DNA of 49,086 nucleotides from Winogradskyella sp. (GTDB lineage Bacteria > Bacteroidota > Bacteroidia > Flavobacteriales > Flavobacteriaceae), in assembly GCA_030149115.1 (NCBI GenBank), contig JASBSE010000140.1:1-49086 (forward strand), given 5' to 3'. Shown here piece after piece: positions 17,758 to 27,350 of this stretch. Each line of letters begins with the position of its first letter. Positions within the stretch are counted from its first letter, which is position 1. Both the position numbers and the translations under genes were made by a program. Under the pieces are notes generated by a model. That model worked only from the letters and a program-made list of their open reading frames with translations, did no database searches and had not been told where the DNA came from.

Positions 17758-18462
17758 TTAAGAATCTTCTTTAGTGTTTAATATTGGTGCATAGGAAAGC
17801 GAATCTTTAATAAAGTAAACACCAATAAACACAAGACCGATCCACTCAGCCATAAGTAATGTATAGGGATTATCTTCCTTTAATATATAACGTAATAGGT
17901 AGTGCAAAATTAGAGCTAAGGCGGTAAGTAAGCCCAGTACTTTACCTAAGCGTTTCAAATTTTGTCTTGCATCAAAAACCATAACTATGATACAACCAAC
18001 ATAAAAAATTAGAGCAGCTGTATAATGTGGTATCTCATAGGTTTTATATTCGAGGTAGATGACAAAAAACAGTGCGATACCAAAAATGATGTTATATCCT
18101 TTACCTAAACGATCTGGGTTATCAAAATCATTATGCATAGCACGCGCTTGCTGCTTCGTAAAATGCTGTTGTTTTTGCAATTTTGATTTAAACCGTTGGG
18201 ATTTAATATGCTGTGCACCGTTAAATATAAATAAGGAACCTGCAAGAGCAAGTAGACTCCCAAACCAATAGCTTTGAGACATATAAGCATAGTCGCTTAT
18301 ACTTGGTCTTAAATCCCATAACACACCATTATCTGCAACAGACAGCACTACTGGGATAAACATTAATACAATGGCCGTGATTCGCTCAGTCTCTGGTAGT
18401 TTGTTAACTATTTCATATGTTGCCTTTAACCGTTTATATGTTTTTGGACCTAGTAAACTCAT
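17758..18462 (-). CDS. Hypothetical six-helix membrane protein
   Basis: A 234-residue protein with about six hydrophobic segments (residues about 27-44, 65-83, 123-138, 147-163, 174-193 and 201-218). A long basic, Gln-rich loop joins the second and third segments (KSQRFKSKLQKQQHFTKQQ, about 88-106). A DLRPSISDYAY motif sits just before the second segment, a pattern seen in small DUF998-like membrane proteins, but the match is too short to name a family. It begins 11 bases after the 18474-19418 gene, so the two form an operon ending at the 17723-17750 terminator. A linked role at the cell envelope is plausible. Function unknown. Confidence 0.7.
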   Translation of the reverse strand: MSLLGPKTYKRLKATYEIVNKLPETERITAIVLMFIPVVLSVADNGVLWDLRPSISDYAYMSQSYWFGSLLALAGSLFIFNGAQHIKSQRFKSKLQKQQHFTKQQARAMHNDFDNPDRLGKGYNIIFGIALFFVIYLEYKTYEIPHYTAALIFYVGCIIVMVFDARQNLKRLGKVLGLLTALALILHYLLRYILKEDNPYTLLMAEWIGLVFIGVYFIKDSLSYAPILNTKEDS

Positions 18463-18473
18463 TTTGTTTTATA

Positions 18474-19418
18474 TTATATACCAAGAGCTATGGAGAAATT
18501 ATTTTTTGTCCCAGCTATGGTTTCTTGAAAAAAATATTGATAGCCAATTTTTAAATTAAACTTACTATCCTCACTGACTTTAAAAACGAAATATGTTTGA
18601 AATGAAGTAACATAATCTTTTTCCGTATTAAATAACCTTTGAATAACCTCTTTTTCACCAATGGCTCCTTGTAGCATTGCTGAGACCAACCATTCTCCCT
18701 CTGCGTAATTACCTTCTTCATTGTAAAATCCAGCTTCACCATGACCTGTTAAAGTAAAGCCAAAACCACCAGAACCAACTACCTCTAAATCATAATCATT
18801 GGTATCAGTATTTTGAACATTAATACCTCTAGCATCTGCATAAAAACCAAGTAAAAATTGCTCTTTATATTTTTTATTGCCACTTAAATTCCAAGATGGC
18901 ATTATACGCAATGTTACAGGGGCTGCTTCATAATCTAAAACATCAAGTGCACTAGAACCACTAATTGAATCATAACTTGTAGAAAGTTTAGAAATGACCA
19001 TCATTGGAATTTGATAACTCCAATTTTTTGGTTGAGATTTCACAGGAGTCATAATACCAATATTATAAAATAATACCTGAGAACTAATGGATGCCCTATT
19101 GTCCGCTTTGTCTAATATTGTGAGTGCCAAGGAATTATTTTTAAAAAAACCGATTGAGTTTTTTGTTTCCTCTTTTTTATTTTCCTGCACTATGTTTTCA
19201 TAAGTTCTTTCGGTATTGAACGTATCGTCTTTATTCGAAACAGAAAAGTCTTGACGCTCCGCTTTTATTCTTTTTTCTATATCATACATAACATAGGTAT
19301 CACCTTTTTTTTCGACTAAAGATGGCCTTTTAACTAAAGTAGTAAAAGGTGCTTGTGCGATTAAATAACTTGTTGTTAGAAAACATAAAAAAGTAAATAC
19401 AAATAGTTTTGATTTCAT
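18474..19418 (-). CDS. Exported barrel-like hypothetical protein
   Basis: A 314-residue protein with a clear signal peptide (MKSKLFVFTFLCFLTTSYLIAQ, cleaved near residue 22). After a charged linker (about 35-85) the chain alternates short hydrophobic strands with Gly/Asn turns (QVLFYNIGIMTP, SYQIPMMVISKL, EQFLLGFYADARG, GGFGFTLTGHGEAGF, SFQTYFVFKV, FNLKIGYQYFF). It ends in an amphipathic strand (NFSIALGI), as outer-membrane barrels do. It has no T9SS tail. It is the first gene of a two-gene operon. Its promoter carries the same 20-base dyad, at the same spacing, as the giant adhesin gene, so the two are probably co-regulated. Confidence 0.7.
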   Translation of the reverse strand: MKSKLFVFTFLCFLTTSYLIAQAPFTTLVKRPSLVEKKGDTYVMYDIEKRIKAERQDFSVSNKDDTFNTERTYENIVQENKKEETKNSIGFFKNNSLALTILDKADNRASISSQVLFYNIGIMTPVKSQPKNWSYQIPMMVISKLSTSYDSISGSSALDVLDYEAAPVTLRIMPSWNLSGNKKYKEQFLLGFYADARGINVQNTDTNDYDLEVVGSGGFGFTLTGHGEAGFYNEEGNYAEGEWLVSAMLQGAIGEKEVIQRLFNTEKDYVTSFQTYFVFKVSEDSKFNLKIGYQYFFQETIAGTKNNFSIALGI

Positions 19419-19446
19419 AATCCGTATAGTTTAGTTGGTTAATACT

Positions 19447-19496
19447 CAAATGTAAAAGCTTCCGCAATAGCACACCATACCCAATAAAGGGTATAT
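19447..19496 (-). promoter_or_regulatory. Promoter with upstream dyad operator
   Basis: On the minus strand a -7 box TACATTTG (19454 down to 19447) lies 22 bases downstream of a dyad, ATACCCAATAAAGGGTATAT (19477-19496, arms ATACCC/GGGTAT). No TTG is seen at the usual -33 spacing, as expected for an activated promoter. The dyad would be centred near -46 and the leader would be about 20 bases. The same dyad and spacing occur at 27261-27310. Confidence 0.6.
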
Positions 19497-19662
19497 TACT
19501 ATCGATGCGGTCAACAACGAATTATGTAATTAGTTACCACTAAGGAAACGGTACTTAGGGAATTGACAATAAGTTAGTTATTATTATAAAGCACTGATTA
19601 CAAATTAGATAAACAGCTTAAAAACTCTATAAAATGTTAAAAAGATAGTTTAGCAAAATAGA

Positions 19663-19947
19663 TTACCGGTAACTCACACGCTTGCGAATACCACCACTGG
19701 CACGATGAATAATAACATCGGCATTATAGCGCTTGGCCAACGTTTTGGCTTTACGGATGGCGGTGCCTTGTTTACGATGCTTAGATGTCACACGCGCATT
19801 GCCTTCGCGACGTACAGCCCAGCCGTCTTCATAAGGCACTACATGTTGATGCCAGGTACGCTTGGGTGTGCTGTGATACCCTAAAGCTTTTAGAATAGCG
19901 TTTAATAATTGCTGAATAGCATCGGTTAGGGAATTTTGCTTAGACAT
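19663..19947 (-). CDS. DUF2188 domain protein
   Basis: A 94-residue basic protein. Residues about 32-92 read WHQHVVPYEDGWAVRREGN, a basic SKHRKQGTAIRKAKTLAK block, then ADVIIHRASGGIR. This is the DUF2188 pattern: a strand pair with a 'GW-V--EG--' core, a helix marking repeated residue use, and a V-I-H/Q-x-x-G-x-I ending. The family is small and uncharacterised; the basic surface would suit nucleic-acid contact, but this is inference. The gene is more GC-rich than its neighbours and stands alone between an AT-rich gap and a GTCATTGCGAG repeat, so it may be an import. Confidence 0.8.
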   Translation of the reverse strand: MSKQNSLTDAIQQLLNAILKALGYHSTPKRTWHQHVVPYEDGWAVRREGNARVTSKHRKQGTAIRKAKTLAKRYNADVIIHRASGGIRKRVSYR

Positions 19948-20015
19948 TGTGAGTATGAGCTATAAAAGTAAATATAGTAAATAAAACCATACAAAAAATA
20001 CCCTCATTGTGAGGC

Positions 20016-20048
20016 GTCATTGCGAGAGAGGAACGAACGACGCAATCT
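20016..20048. repeat. GTCATTGCGAG-type dispersed repeat
   Basis: GTCATTGCGAG at 20016-20026 is followed by GAACGAACGACGCAATCT, the same arrangement as at 4981-5092. It lies between the DUF2188 gene and the end of the PorP/SprF gene. Confidence 0.7.
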
Positions 20049-20086
20049 AAAAATCTAACAATCTAAAAACCCACGCGTCCAGAACC

Positions 20087-21088
20087 CTACTTCTTACGAC
20101 TACGATCGGTATTACAACGTCTACAACGCGATAAATACGTCATAGACAACTCGTACACTCCATCGGTACGACCTATATTAGACGTATTCTTATCATACGA
20201 AAAGCCAAAACGGAACGTATCATACTCAAAACCTACAAACGCATTTACAGACGTTAACAGATGTGCATTGCCATCATTACGTGCGGGATTGGTTACTGCC
20301 GTAAGCCCTAACAAAATAGCATCGAGCTGAAAGATAGTACCGATATCCAAACGGTTATAAGGCCCTTGCACCATAAGATTCGTCGTCATCATAATGGTAT
20401 TTTCGTATAAGAACGGAAACCTAACATTACCATGAAACGAATAGAAAATATCTAACGGCAGTTTTTCTCCTTCAACAATAGAAATATTAGGACGGTTAAG
20501 GTGACGTACCGAACCACCTACCCAATAACTGATATCATTAAAGGTTTGCTTTTCTACCAAAAAGCCTGCATTAATGTCTAAAAAGTAAATAGTATTCAAT
20601 CGGCTCGCCAAAGGATCTACCGATACCGGATTAATAATTCCCGAACCGATATTAATCTGATCGGCTAACGTAAGGTTTCTAAAACGGTTGCTCTTGTTGC
20701 CTACCCCAACTTCTACCGCAGGTCTAAAGTACCAGCCATTATTGAGATTAATACGGTGGGCATAATTCAAGTTAACCTGTGCATAGTTGTAATTGTTAAA
20801 CGATTCATACTGCCAAACGGCATTGAGCCCAATACCAAAGCCCAGACTTGGACCATAATCATAAGACTTATTTACATAAGCATATTGGGTATGGATCTGC
20901 AAATCGAGATTAGGCCATTGCACACGACTTAGCAGACCGGCTGCAATACGCTCGTTGTCTTCAAAGCCTGAGAATGCAGGGTTTAAAGTTTCTTGTATGT
21001 AGTTGGATTGCGTAAATACCGGATCTTGTGCCTGAGCAATACAGCAACTTATAAATACAACTATGGTAAATATGGGTCTTAAGGTCAT
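20087..21088 (-). CDS. PorP/SprF family type IX secretion outer-membrane protein
   Basis: A 333-residue protein with a signal peptide ending near AQAQ (residues 18-21). The mature start, DPVFTQSNYIQETLNPAFSG, is the hallmark of PorP/SprF proteins. About fourteen amphipathic strands follow, as in an outer-membrane barrel. The C-terminus carries a short Cys/Arg-rich tail (SRCRRCNTDRSRKK), which is unusual for a barrel end. SprF-type proteins act as dedicated partners that let the T9SS export or anchor a neighbouring SprB-like adhesin. Here the gene starts 5 bases after the giant adhesin gene, exactly that arrangement. It is probably read from the promoter at 27261-27310. Confidence 0.92.
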   Translation of the reverse strand: MTLRPIFTIVVFISCCIAQAQDPVFTQSNYIQETLNPAFSGFEDNERIAAGLLSRVQWPNLDLQIHTQYAYVNKSYDYGPSLGFGIGLNAVWQYESFNNYNYAQVNLNYAHRINLNNGWYFRPAVEVGVGNKSNRFRNLTLADQINIGSGIINPVSVDPLASRLNTIYFLDINAGFLVEKQTFNDISYWVGGSVRHLNRPNISIVEGEKLPLDIFYSFHGNVRFPFLYENTIMMTTNLMVQGPYNRLDIGTIFQLDAILLGLTAVTNPARNDGNAHLLTSVNAFVGFEYDTFRFGFSYDKNTSNIGRTDGVYELSMTYLSRCRRCNTDRSRKK

Positions 21089-21093
21089 AAGGT

Positions 21094-24000
21094 TTATTTT
21101 ATAAATACAAATGCGCCTTGGGCGGTGATCGTTTTTCCGTAAAATGTCTTGGCGCTAAAGGTGTAATAGTAATTACCGTTCTCGGCAAGTTCGTCGTTGA
21201 TCTTTCCGTTCCAACCTGTAAAATTTTCATCGTCTTCGGTATAGATAAGACTACCCCAAGTATCATAGATATTTAGTTCTAAGCTGTTGAGGCCTTCGTA
21301 TACAGGACCAAAGAAATCGTTAATACCGTCTTCATTTGGCGTAAAGGCATCTGGCATGATTAACTTATAACCTTCTTCAACATACAAGGTAATGACATTC
21401 TCATACACACAACCAAACGGATAAGTTACCGTTTGCGTCACCACATAAGAACCAACAGCACTGTAAGTATGGGTCGGACTCTCTTCACCCGAGAAATTAC
21501 CATCACCAAAATCCCATAAAACACTAAGGTAATCTCCTGTAGCTAGGTTGGTAAACGTTATAGGGTCTTCAATAGAATACACTCCAAAATTGCTAAACCC
21601 AAAGGAAGAGACATCAAAATCAGGATCACCCAACACTGGGATATCCACGTTGAGACTATAGTTGGTCGTACAGCCTTGGGCATCGGTAACTTCAAGCAGT
21701 ACCAAACCATCTTCATCGGTAGTCATTAATTCGTTATTAGTACCACTTACGGTACCGCTAGACCAGTTATACGTAAATGGTGGCACTCCTCCACTGGCCA
21801 TAGCCACAAAGGTCTGGTTTACAGTTTTGGTATCACAATCCACTTCAGATTGGGTATCCACATCTAAAGTCAAGGGTTCAAAACGGTTAACATCCCAACT
21901 GCCTTCAATACTACAGCCGTTGGCATCAGTAACGGTCACAACATAGGTATTAGGTGGAATGGCTGTTAAATCTTCGGTAGTCGCTCCATTAGACCAGGAC
22001 ACCGAGAACGGAGGTGTTCCTCCTTGAATTAATAAGTTAATAGCACCACTATTGGTATCATCACAATCTAAAGCATCTGTAACGTTAGCCGACAATTGTA
22101 ATGGTAAAATATTAAATATGGTAAAACTCTCTTGAATCACACAAGGTGTGCCATCGGTAATAGTTACACTATACGTACCAGGTGCTAAGTTATTACGCTC
22201 TACTCCTGCCGAAGCATCATCATCCCAAACGACAGTTATTGGGTCTAGTCCACCTTGAAAATTAAGGACGATACTGGCATCATCCTCACCTGCACAGGAT
22301 AGCTGCGTCACTACAGGATCAATAAGGAATATAGGCGCTTCATCAATGACAATTGGAAACGCACGCACGCAATTTTCAGCATCGGTAATGGTTATGGTGT
22401 ACGTTCCAGCTGAAAGGTTAAACTGGCTCATCCCGGATCCAAAGTTACTCCAAGCCACAATATAAGGTGCAACACCTCCCGATATGTTATTAATGGTTAT
22501 AGAGGCATCATTATCCCCATAACATTCTATTTCAGTAGTCGTCACATCAATAGTGATTTGATCATTCTGAAGGATATCGACACTCAAAGTATCCGTACAC
22601 CCTGAAGTATCCGTTACGGTCAACACATAAGCTCCAGCAAATAAGTTGGTGATATCTGCGGTAGCACTTGTAAAACCATTAGGACCCGTCCAGCTATAGG
22701 TATAACCAGGTCGACCACCAACGGTGGAAACCGTAAAAGCTCCTGTGGCATCACCAAAACAAATAACATCGGTCTGACTTTGTAAATTGACCTCTAACAA
22801 TGGTGGCTCTATAATTACGAAAGTGGAACTAATAGGCCCACAATTATTTGCGTCGGTTACGGTGATTTCGTACGTACCTGGTTCTAAATTATCAAGGTCT
22901 TCATCATTTGAAAACGGATTCCCATTGCGCGTCCAGCTATAGGCATAAGGTTCAGTACCTCCGCTTATATCTATAGAAATTTCCCCATCATTGGCACCGA
23001 AACATGAAATGGTATCTGGGTCGAAATTAACAGCACTAAATACAAGTTCGTCAGGTTCGGTTATGGTAAAGGTGTCGTTATACGGACAACCTCCATCATC
23101 CAGTATATCTAACGTATACGTACCGGCTTCTAAATTTGAAATCGTGGTCGCACTACTCACAAAACCATTAGGTCCTGCCCAGCTCACTTGATACGCATCT
23201 CCTGTTGTAAAAGGAATACCTCCTGTTATCGTAATAGCAATAGAGGCATCATCAGAATTAAAACAACTGTTATTATCTACAGTAGAAGCAACACTAATAG
23301 ACGGATTAACCGTAACGACAACTTCAAAATCAGCTCCAACACAGCCATTAGTATCTGGCGTCACAGTATAAGTCACCGTTGCTGGGTTAATGGTTGTATT
23401 TTCTAAAAACTGAGAGATCGTAGCACTTGGTGTCGCTTGCGCGGCTGCTCCTGTAATACTACCTGCTGGATTCACTACCGGATTAGACCAGGTATATGTT
23501 GTCCCTACAGGAACCACATTACCCGCAATGCTTTCTGGTAAAAATTCAAACGTATTGCCACTACAAATCAATACAGTACCATCTGTAATGCTTGGAGTAG
23601 TATTCACAATGATCTCGGCTGCATTTGAAATTATCTCAGAACAACCTCCGGTATTAAATGTAATGACGACATAGTAATAGGTTGTGCCTACAGTATCCAC
23701 TAAAGGCTGGTAAGTATCTGTAGTAGCACCAGCAATTGGTGTGCCTGTAGTTGTATCATTTACTGTATTTTGGTACCACTGGTAGCTTGGTGTTCCTGTG
23801 CCATTAGTATAAGACACACTTAATGCCGCTGTGGTTTCACCCAAACACAACTCATCCGAAAGTGGCTGGGTATTAAATTGAGCGGCTGCGGTGACCTCAA
23901 CTGTAGCAACAGAACTCGTAACTTCACAACCTGATACATCTTGCGTTACAATGCAGTAATAATAAAACGTACCCACCACATCCGAAGGTGGTGTATAGGT

Positions 24001-27000
24001 TGCTGTTGTAGCACCTGCTATTGGTGTTCCTGATGTGGTATCATTTATAGTGTTCACATACCATTGGTAAGTTATGTTTCCTAATCCACCAGAAACTGTA
24101 ACATCTAAAGCATTTACCGCACTATTCTGACACACACTTTGCATTCCAAAATCAGGACTCGTAATCTCGGGATCATCAACAACAATAACCTCAGCAACTG
24201 CACTTACCAATCCTGAACAGCCACTGCCTGTAAAACTGATGTCCACATAATAATAAAACGTACCAGAAGTCGTAAAAACAGCTGGAGTATAACTGGCAGA
24301 TGTAGCACCTGCTATAGCCGTACCTCCTGTGTTGGTATTAGTGGTATTGCTATACCATTGGTAACTCACAGTACCTGCACCGCCTGTAATGTTTACAAAA
24401 AGTGCTTCTGACGTTCCGCCAGTACAAATAGATTGTGTAGGTATGGGCTCAATATCAATTTGTGCCACGTCCTCCACAGTAATTTCAGCAGTATCAGATA
24501 TAATCTCATTACAATCTCCCGTTGTAAAAGTGATAACCACATAATAGTATAAAGTACCTAAACTATCTGTTGGTGGTGTGTAGGTTGCTCCTGTTGCACT
24601 AGCAATGGCAGTACCTGTTGTGGTATCATCAACGGTATTTACATACCATTGGTAACTTGGTGTACCTGTACCTTGGTAACTTACCATTAAATCATTTGGA
24701 GTACCATTAAGACAGATGTCTTCGGGTAGCGGTTGTACATCTATAAAAGGTGCAGGCTCTACGGTTATGGTAAACGTTTCTGATGGCCCAACACAACCAT
24801 TAATATCTGGTGTTACGGTATACACAAGGTCAATCGGTGTTCCCAAAGTATTGATGAGCGTTTGTACAGGAATTGTATCTCCAGTTCCATTAGGAACATA
24901 ACCTGTAAGACCTGCAGGATTATTAGACGTCCATGTGTAAGTGGTAGTCGCATTATCAGACGTAAGTACTATGGCAGTACTGTCGTTACCAGAACATAAG
25001 ATTTGATCAAAGTCGGTATTGGTAATCGTTGGGCTTTCATTCACTGAAAAATCTTCAGTTACCGTAGCCGTTCCACAAGCATTAGTTACACTAAACGTCA
25101 CGGTATAATCTCCTGGAGTAGTATAGCTAATAGCTCCTGGATCTAATTGATTGGATGTTGCTGGTGTTCCACCCGGAAACGACCAACTATAGGTTATAGT
25201 ATCTGTAGCAGGTGCACACGTAGTAACCGTAGCCGTAGGATTAAAACTGGCTGTACCACAGGAATCGGCTATAGGATTAATACTTGCCGCTGGTGGGCGC
25301 TTTACATTTAGTTGTTGGGTTGTTGTAAAATCACCACAAGAATTGGTAATCGTCATACTTATGATATAAACTCCCGCATTTAAAAACTGAAATGAAGGGT
25401 TTTCTGAAGTCTCATCTGTATTATTGGTAAAGCCCCAAGATGCTGATGTACCGCAATAATCCGCCGCATAAGTGACGTCCCAAAAGTAGGTTTCCCCACC
25501 ACAAGATTGTGATAAATCGGTTGTATTAGTAGCGGCAACATCAAAAGGAATACAACCATCGTTACTATCTAAAGAAAAGTCAGCAACCAAATCGGGTTCT
25601 ATACAAATGGTCTTAACCACAGGCTCTGCTAAACCACAAAAATTTTCCTCGGTTAAAGTCACAGTGTAAGTTCCTGGTGACGTATACGTATGTGTTGGGT
25701 TTTCTAAATTAGATGTGGTACCATCACCAAAATCCCAGTTATGCAATGCTTGTGTAACACAATTAGGGCCAAAACCTCCTTCTGTAAGATTGGTAAATTG
25801 TACGGCTGTATTAACACAACTCGGGCTTTCAAACTCAAAATCCACTTCAGGCTGTGCCAAAATTATAATGGGTCCGGCTGTCAGTACAGTTTGTCCACAT
25901 GAGGTAGCAATTATTAAAGTAATTGTGTAATTAGGGTCTGGACAATTTGATTCGGTATATTCATGTGGAATTGGAAATGGATCTGCCAATTCAGGATTAT
26001 TAGGATCATAATTGGCTACTGCGGCAATTAAATCATCTTGGGTATATGTCGCTTGTGTGCCATCACCATAGTCCACAAAATACGTTGTATCTGGTGGATT
26101 AGGGCCCCAAGACCCAATAGCAAACGCAAGTTCATTAGCTGGTAAACATAAATTTACAGTGTTACCTGGGCTTATAATAGCTCCAATAGGATTACTTGAG
26201 TTTTTTACTAAAATGGTTTCTGTAGCATTACATCCACTATCTCCATACCCTGTAATCACCATGTTGAAGGATCCTAAGTTTGCATAGGTATGTGTTAATG
26301 GAAATGTAACGTTAGTTTCCGATGTACCATCACCCCAATCTATATCATAAGATGTTATACAGGCAGTAGATGTGGAAGTATTACCAACATTAATAGTATA
26401 GGCAGGGTCTACAGTATTATTACCACAATTATCAAAAGGCGGTGTAAACTGAGCATCTAAATCTTCAAAACTCAAATCCGGACGCTGTTCTACATTTACC
26501 GCTTGTGAAACAGTCGCTGTACAGCCATTAACATCTGTTACTTCTAATGTTGCCGTATAGTTAGAAAACCCACAACCAAACGCATCGTAGATATGTAAAG
26601 GGTCTTCATCAGTTGAACTATTACCATCTCCAAAGGCCCAGTTATAAGTAAAAGGCCCATTACCAGAGGCTGTAGCATTAAAATTAACACCATCGGCAGA
26701 GCAATCTCCGTTATTAAAAGTAAAACTTACCGTTGGCGGGTTGGCTACGGTAACAGTAGCCGTACCACTTACGGTTTCAGTAGCGTTGTTATCATCTGTA
26801 ACAGAAACTAATGCATAAATGTAAGTACCTGCTGTACCTGTATTAACTGGAAGAGTCGCAGAATCATTTGTACCCGTACTCGATATCGTCTGATTGGCAC
26901 CTCCATTTAAAGTGTAAGTAAATGTATAGGGCGCATCACCACCAGAACCTGTAAATGTTATGACAGGTTGAGGTGTCTCGTTAAGACATACGGTGGTCGT

Positions 27001-27141
27001 ACCAGAAATACTTGCCGTAGGTGGCAATACGACTTCAGATTTGGGCTGATCCGTTATAAATGTAGATATATTATAAGCGGCAGCTATACCTATACATAAA
27101 TAAAAAAACAATGCAAAGGCATGACGTTTATGATACTTCAT
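21094..27141 (-). CDS. Giant SprB-like adhesin with PKD, Ig-like and SprB repeats and T9SS type B sorting tail
   Basis: A 2015-residue exported cell-surface protein with an N-terminal signal/anchor (hydrophobic, about 9-27). Residues about 40-700 hold PKD-type domains (WAFGDGNSSTDEDP, IDWGDGTSE, WDFGDGTTSNLENPTHTY). About 800-1190 hold four tandem Ig-like units with a SYQWY or TYQWY strand and a YYYV or YYYC strand. About 1285-1790 hold seven SprB-type repeats (Cys-x-G, then ISGG-x-PY, W-N/G, L-x-x-G-T-Y-x-x-x-x-T-D). One more PKD domain sits near 1875-1920. The last ~90 residues (MPDAFTPNEDGINDFF ... NGNYYYTF) are the gliding-motility-associated type B sorting domain. It should be secreted with help from the SprF-like protein 5 bases downstream. 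Likely roles are adhesion or gliding; the ligand is unknown. Confidence 0.93.
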   Translation of the reverse strand: MKYHKRHAFALFFYLCIGIAAAYNISTFITDQPKSEVVLPPTASISGTTTVCLNETPQPVITFTGSGGDAPYTFTYTLNGGANQTISSTGTNDSATLPVNTGTAGTYIYALVSVTDDNNATETVSGTATVTVANPPTVSFTFNNGDCSADGVNFNATASGNGPFTYNWAFGDGNSSTDEDPLHIYDAFGCGFSNYTATLEVTDVNGCTATVSQAVNVEQRPDLSFEDLDAQFTPPFDNCGNNTVDPAYTINVGNTSTSTACITSYDIDWGDGTSETNVTFPLTHTYANLGSFNMVITGYGDSGCNATETILVKNSSNPIGAIISPGNTVNLCLPANELAFAIGSWGPNPPDTTYFVDYGDGTQATYTQDDLIAAVANYDPNNPELADPFPIPHEYTESNCPDPNYTITLIIATSCGQTVLTAGPIIILAQPEVDFEFESPSCVNTAVQFTNLTEGGFGPNCVTQALHNWDFGDGTTSNLENPTHTYTSPGTYTVTLTEENFCGLAEPVVKTICIEPDLVADFSLDSNDGCIPFDVAATNTTDLSQSCGGETYFWDVTYAADYCGTSASWGFTNNTDETSENPSFQFLNAGVYIISMTITNSCGDFTTTQQLNVKRPPAASINPIADSCGTASFNPTATVTTCAPATDTITYSWSFPGGTPATSNQLDPGAISYTTPGDYTVTFSVTNACGTATVTEDFSVNESPTITNTDFDQILCSGNDSTAIVLTSDNATTTYTWTSNNPAGLTGYVPNGTGDTIPVQTLINTLGTPIDLVYTVTPDINGCVGPSETFTITVEPAPFIDVQPLPEDICLNGTPNDLMVSYQGTGTPSYQWYVNTVDDTTTGTAIASATGATYTPPTDSLGTLYYYVVITFTTGDCNEIISDTAEITVEDVAQIDIEPIPTQSICTGGTSEALFVNITGGAGTVSYQWYSNTTNTNTGGTAIAGATSASYTPAVFTTSGTFYYYVDISFTGSGCSGLVSAVAEVIVVDDPEITSPDFGMQSVCQNSAVNALDVTVSGGLGNITYQWYVNTINDTTSGTPIAGATTATYTPPSDVVGTFYYYCIVTQDVSGCEVTSSVATVEVTAAAQFNTQPLSDELCLGETTAALSVSYTNGTGTPSYQWYQNTVNDTTTGTPIAGATTDTYQPLVDTVGTTYYYVVITFNTGGCSEIISNAAEIIVNTTPSITDGTVLICSGNTFEFLPESIAGNVVPVGTTYTWSNPVVNPAGSITGAAAQATPSATISQFLENTTINPATVTYTVTPDTNGCVGADFEVVVTVNPSISVASTVDNNSCFNSDDASIAITITGGIPFTTGDAYQVSWAGPNGFVSSATTISNLEAGTYTLDILDDGGCPYNDTFTITEPDELVFSAVNFDPDTISCFGANDGEISIDISGGTEPYAYSWTRNGNPFSNDEDLDNLEPGTYEITVTDANNCGPISSTFVIIEPPLLEVNLQSQTDVICFGDATGAFTVSTVGGRPGYTYSWTGPNGFTSATADITNLFAGAYVLTVTDTSGCTDTLSVDILQNDQITIDVTTTEIECYGDNDASITINNISGGVAPYIVAWSNFGSGMSQFNLSAGTYTITITDAENCVRAFPIVIDEAPIFLIDPVVTQLSCAGEDDASIVLNFQGGLDPITVVWDDDASAGVERNNLAPGTYSVTITDGTPCVIQESFTIFNILPLQLSANVTDALDCDDTNSGAINLLIQGGTPPFSVSWSNGATTEDLTAIPPNTYVVTVTDANGCSIEGSWDVNRFEPLTLDVDTQSEVDCDTKTVNQTFVAMASGGVPPFTYNWSSGTVSGTNNELMTTDEDGLVLLEVTDAQGCTTNYSLNVDIPVLGDPDFDVSSFGFSNFGVYSIEDPITFTNLATGDYLSVLWDFGDGNFSGEESPTHTYSAVGSYVVTQTVTYPFGCVYENVITLYVEEGYKLIMPDAFTPNEDGINDFFGPVYEGLNSLELNIYDTWGSLIYTEDDENFTGWNGKINDELAENGNYYYTFSAKTFYGKTITAQGAFVFIK

Positions 27142-27260
27142 AATTGATTAATAGCTAATTAACAAAGGTTAAAGTAGAAAAAATTCTAAAAGAAAATGTA
27201 TCTGTAAGGTTATTTTTCGTTTAGATCGCTATAATTTCTATAAACAGTAACCCTTTAAAG

Positions 27261-27310
27261 CTAAATTAGTTATGAAATCACAAGGAAACTATACCCAATA
27301 AAGGGTATAT
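27261..27310 (-). promoter_or_regulatory. Promoter with upstream dyad operator for the adhesin operon
   Basis: On the minus strand TAATTTAG (27268 down to 27261, one base from TAnnTTTG) lies 22 bases from the dyad ATACCCAATAAAGGGTATAT (27291-27310). Dyad, spacing and orientation equal those at 19447-19496. RNA would start near 27254, giving a leader of about 110 bases. The site also lies just past the LytTR gene. Confidence 0.55.
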
Positions 27311-27350
27311 ATAAAAAAACCCTTTGATTGCATATGATATTTAGAAAAGG

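Noticed and set aside
21662..25930. Several 60-95-codon frames on the plus strand inside the adhesin gene
   Set aside because: They are shadows of the repetitive, Thr/Val-rich adhesin coding sequence, with Ser/Val-rich low-complexity translations.
27301..27350. Terminator after the LytTR gene
   Set aside because: Only a weak CCTTT/AAAGG pairing is present, so read-through into the adhesin operon cannot be excluded and no terminator is claimed.
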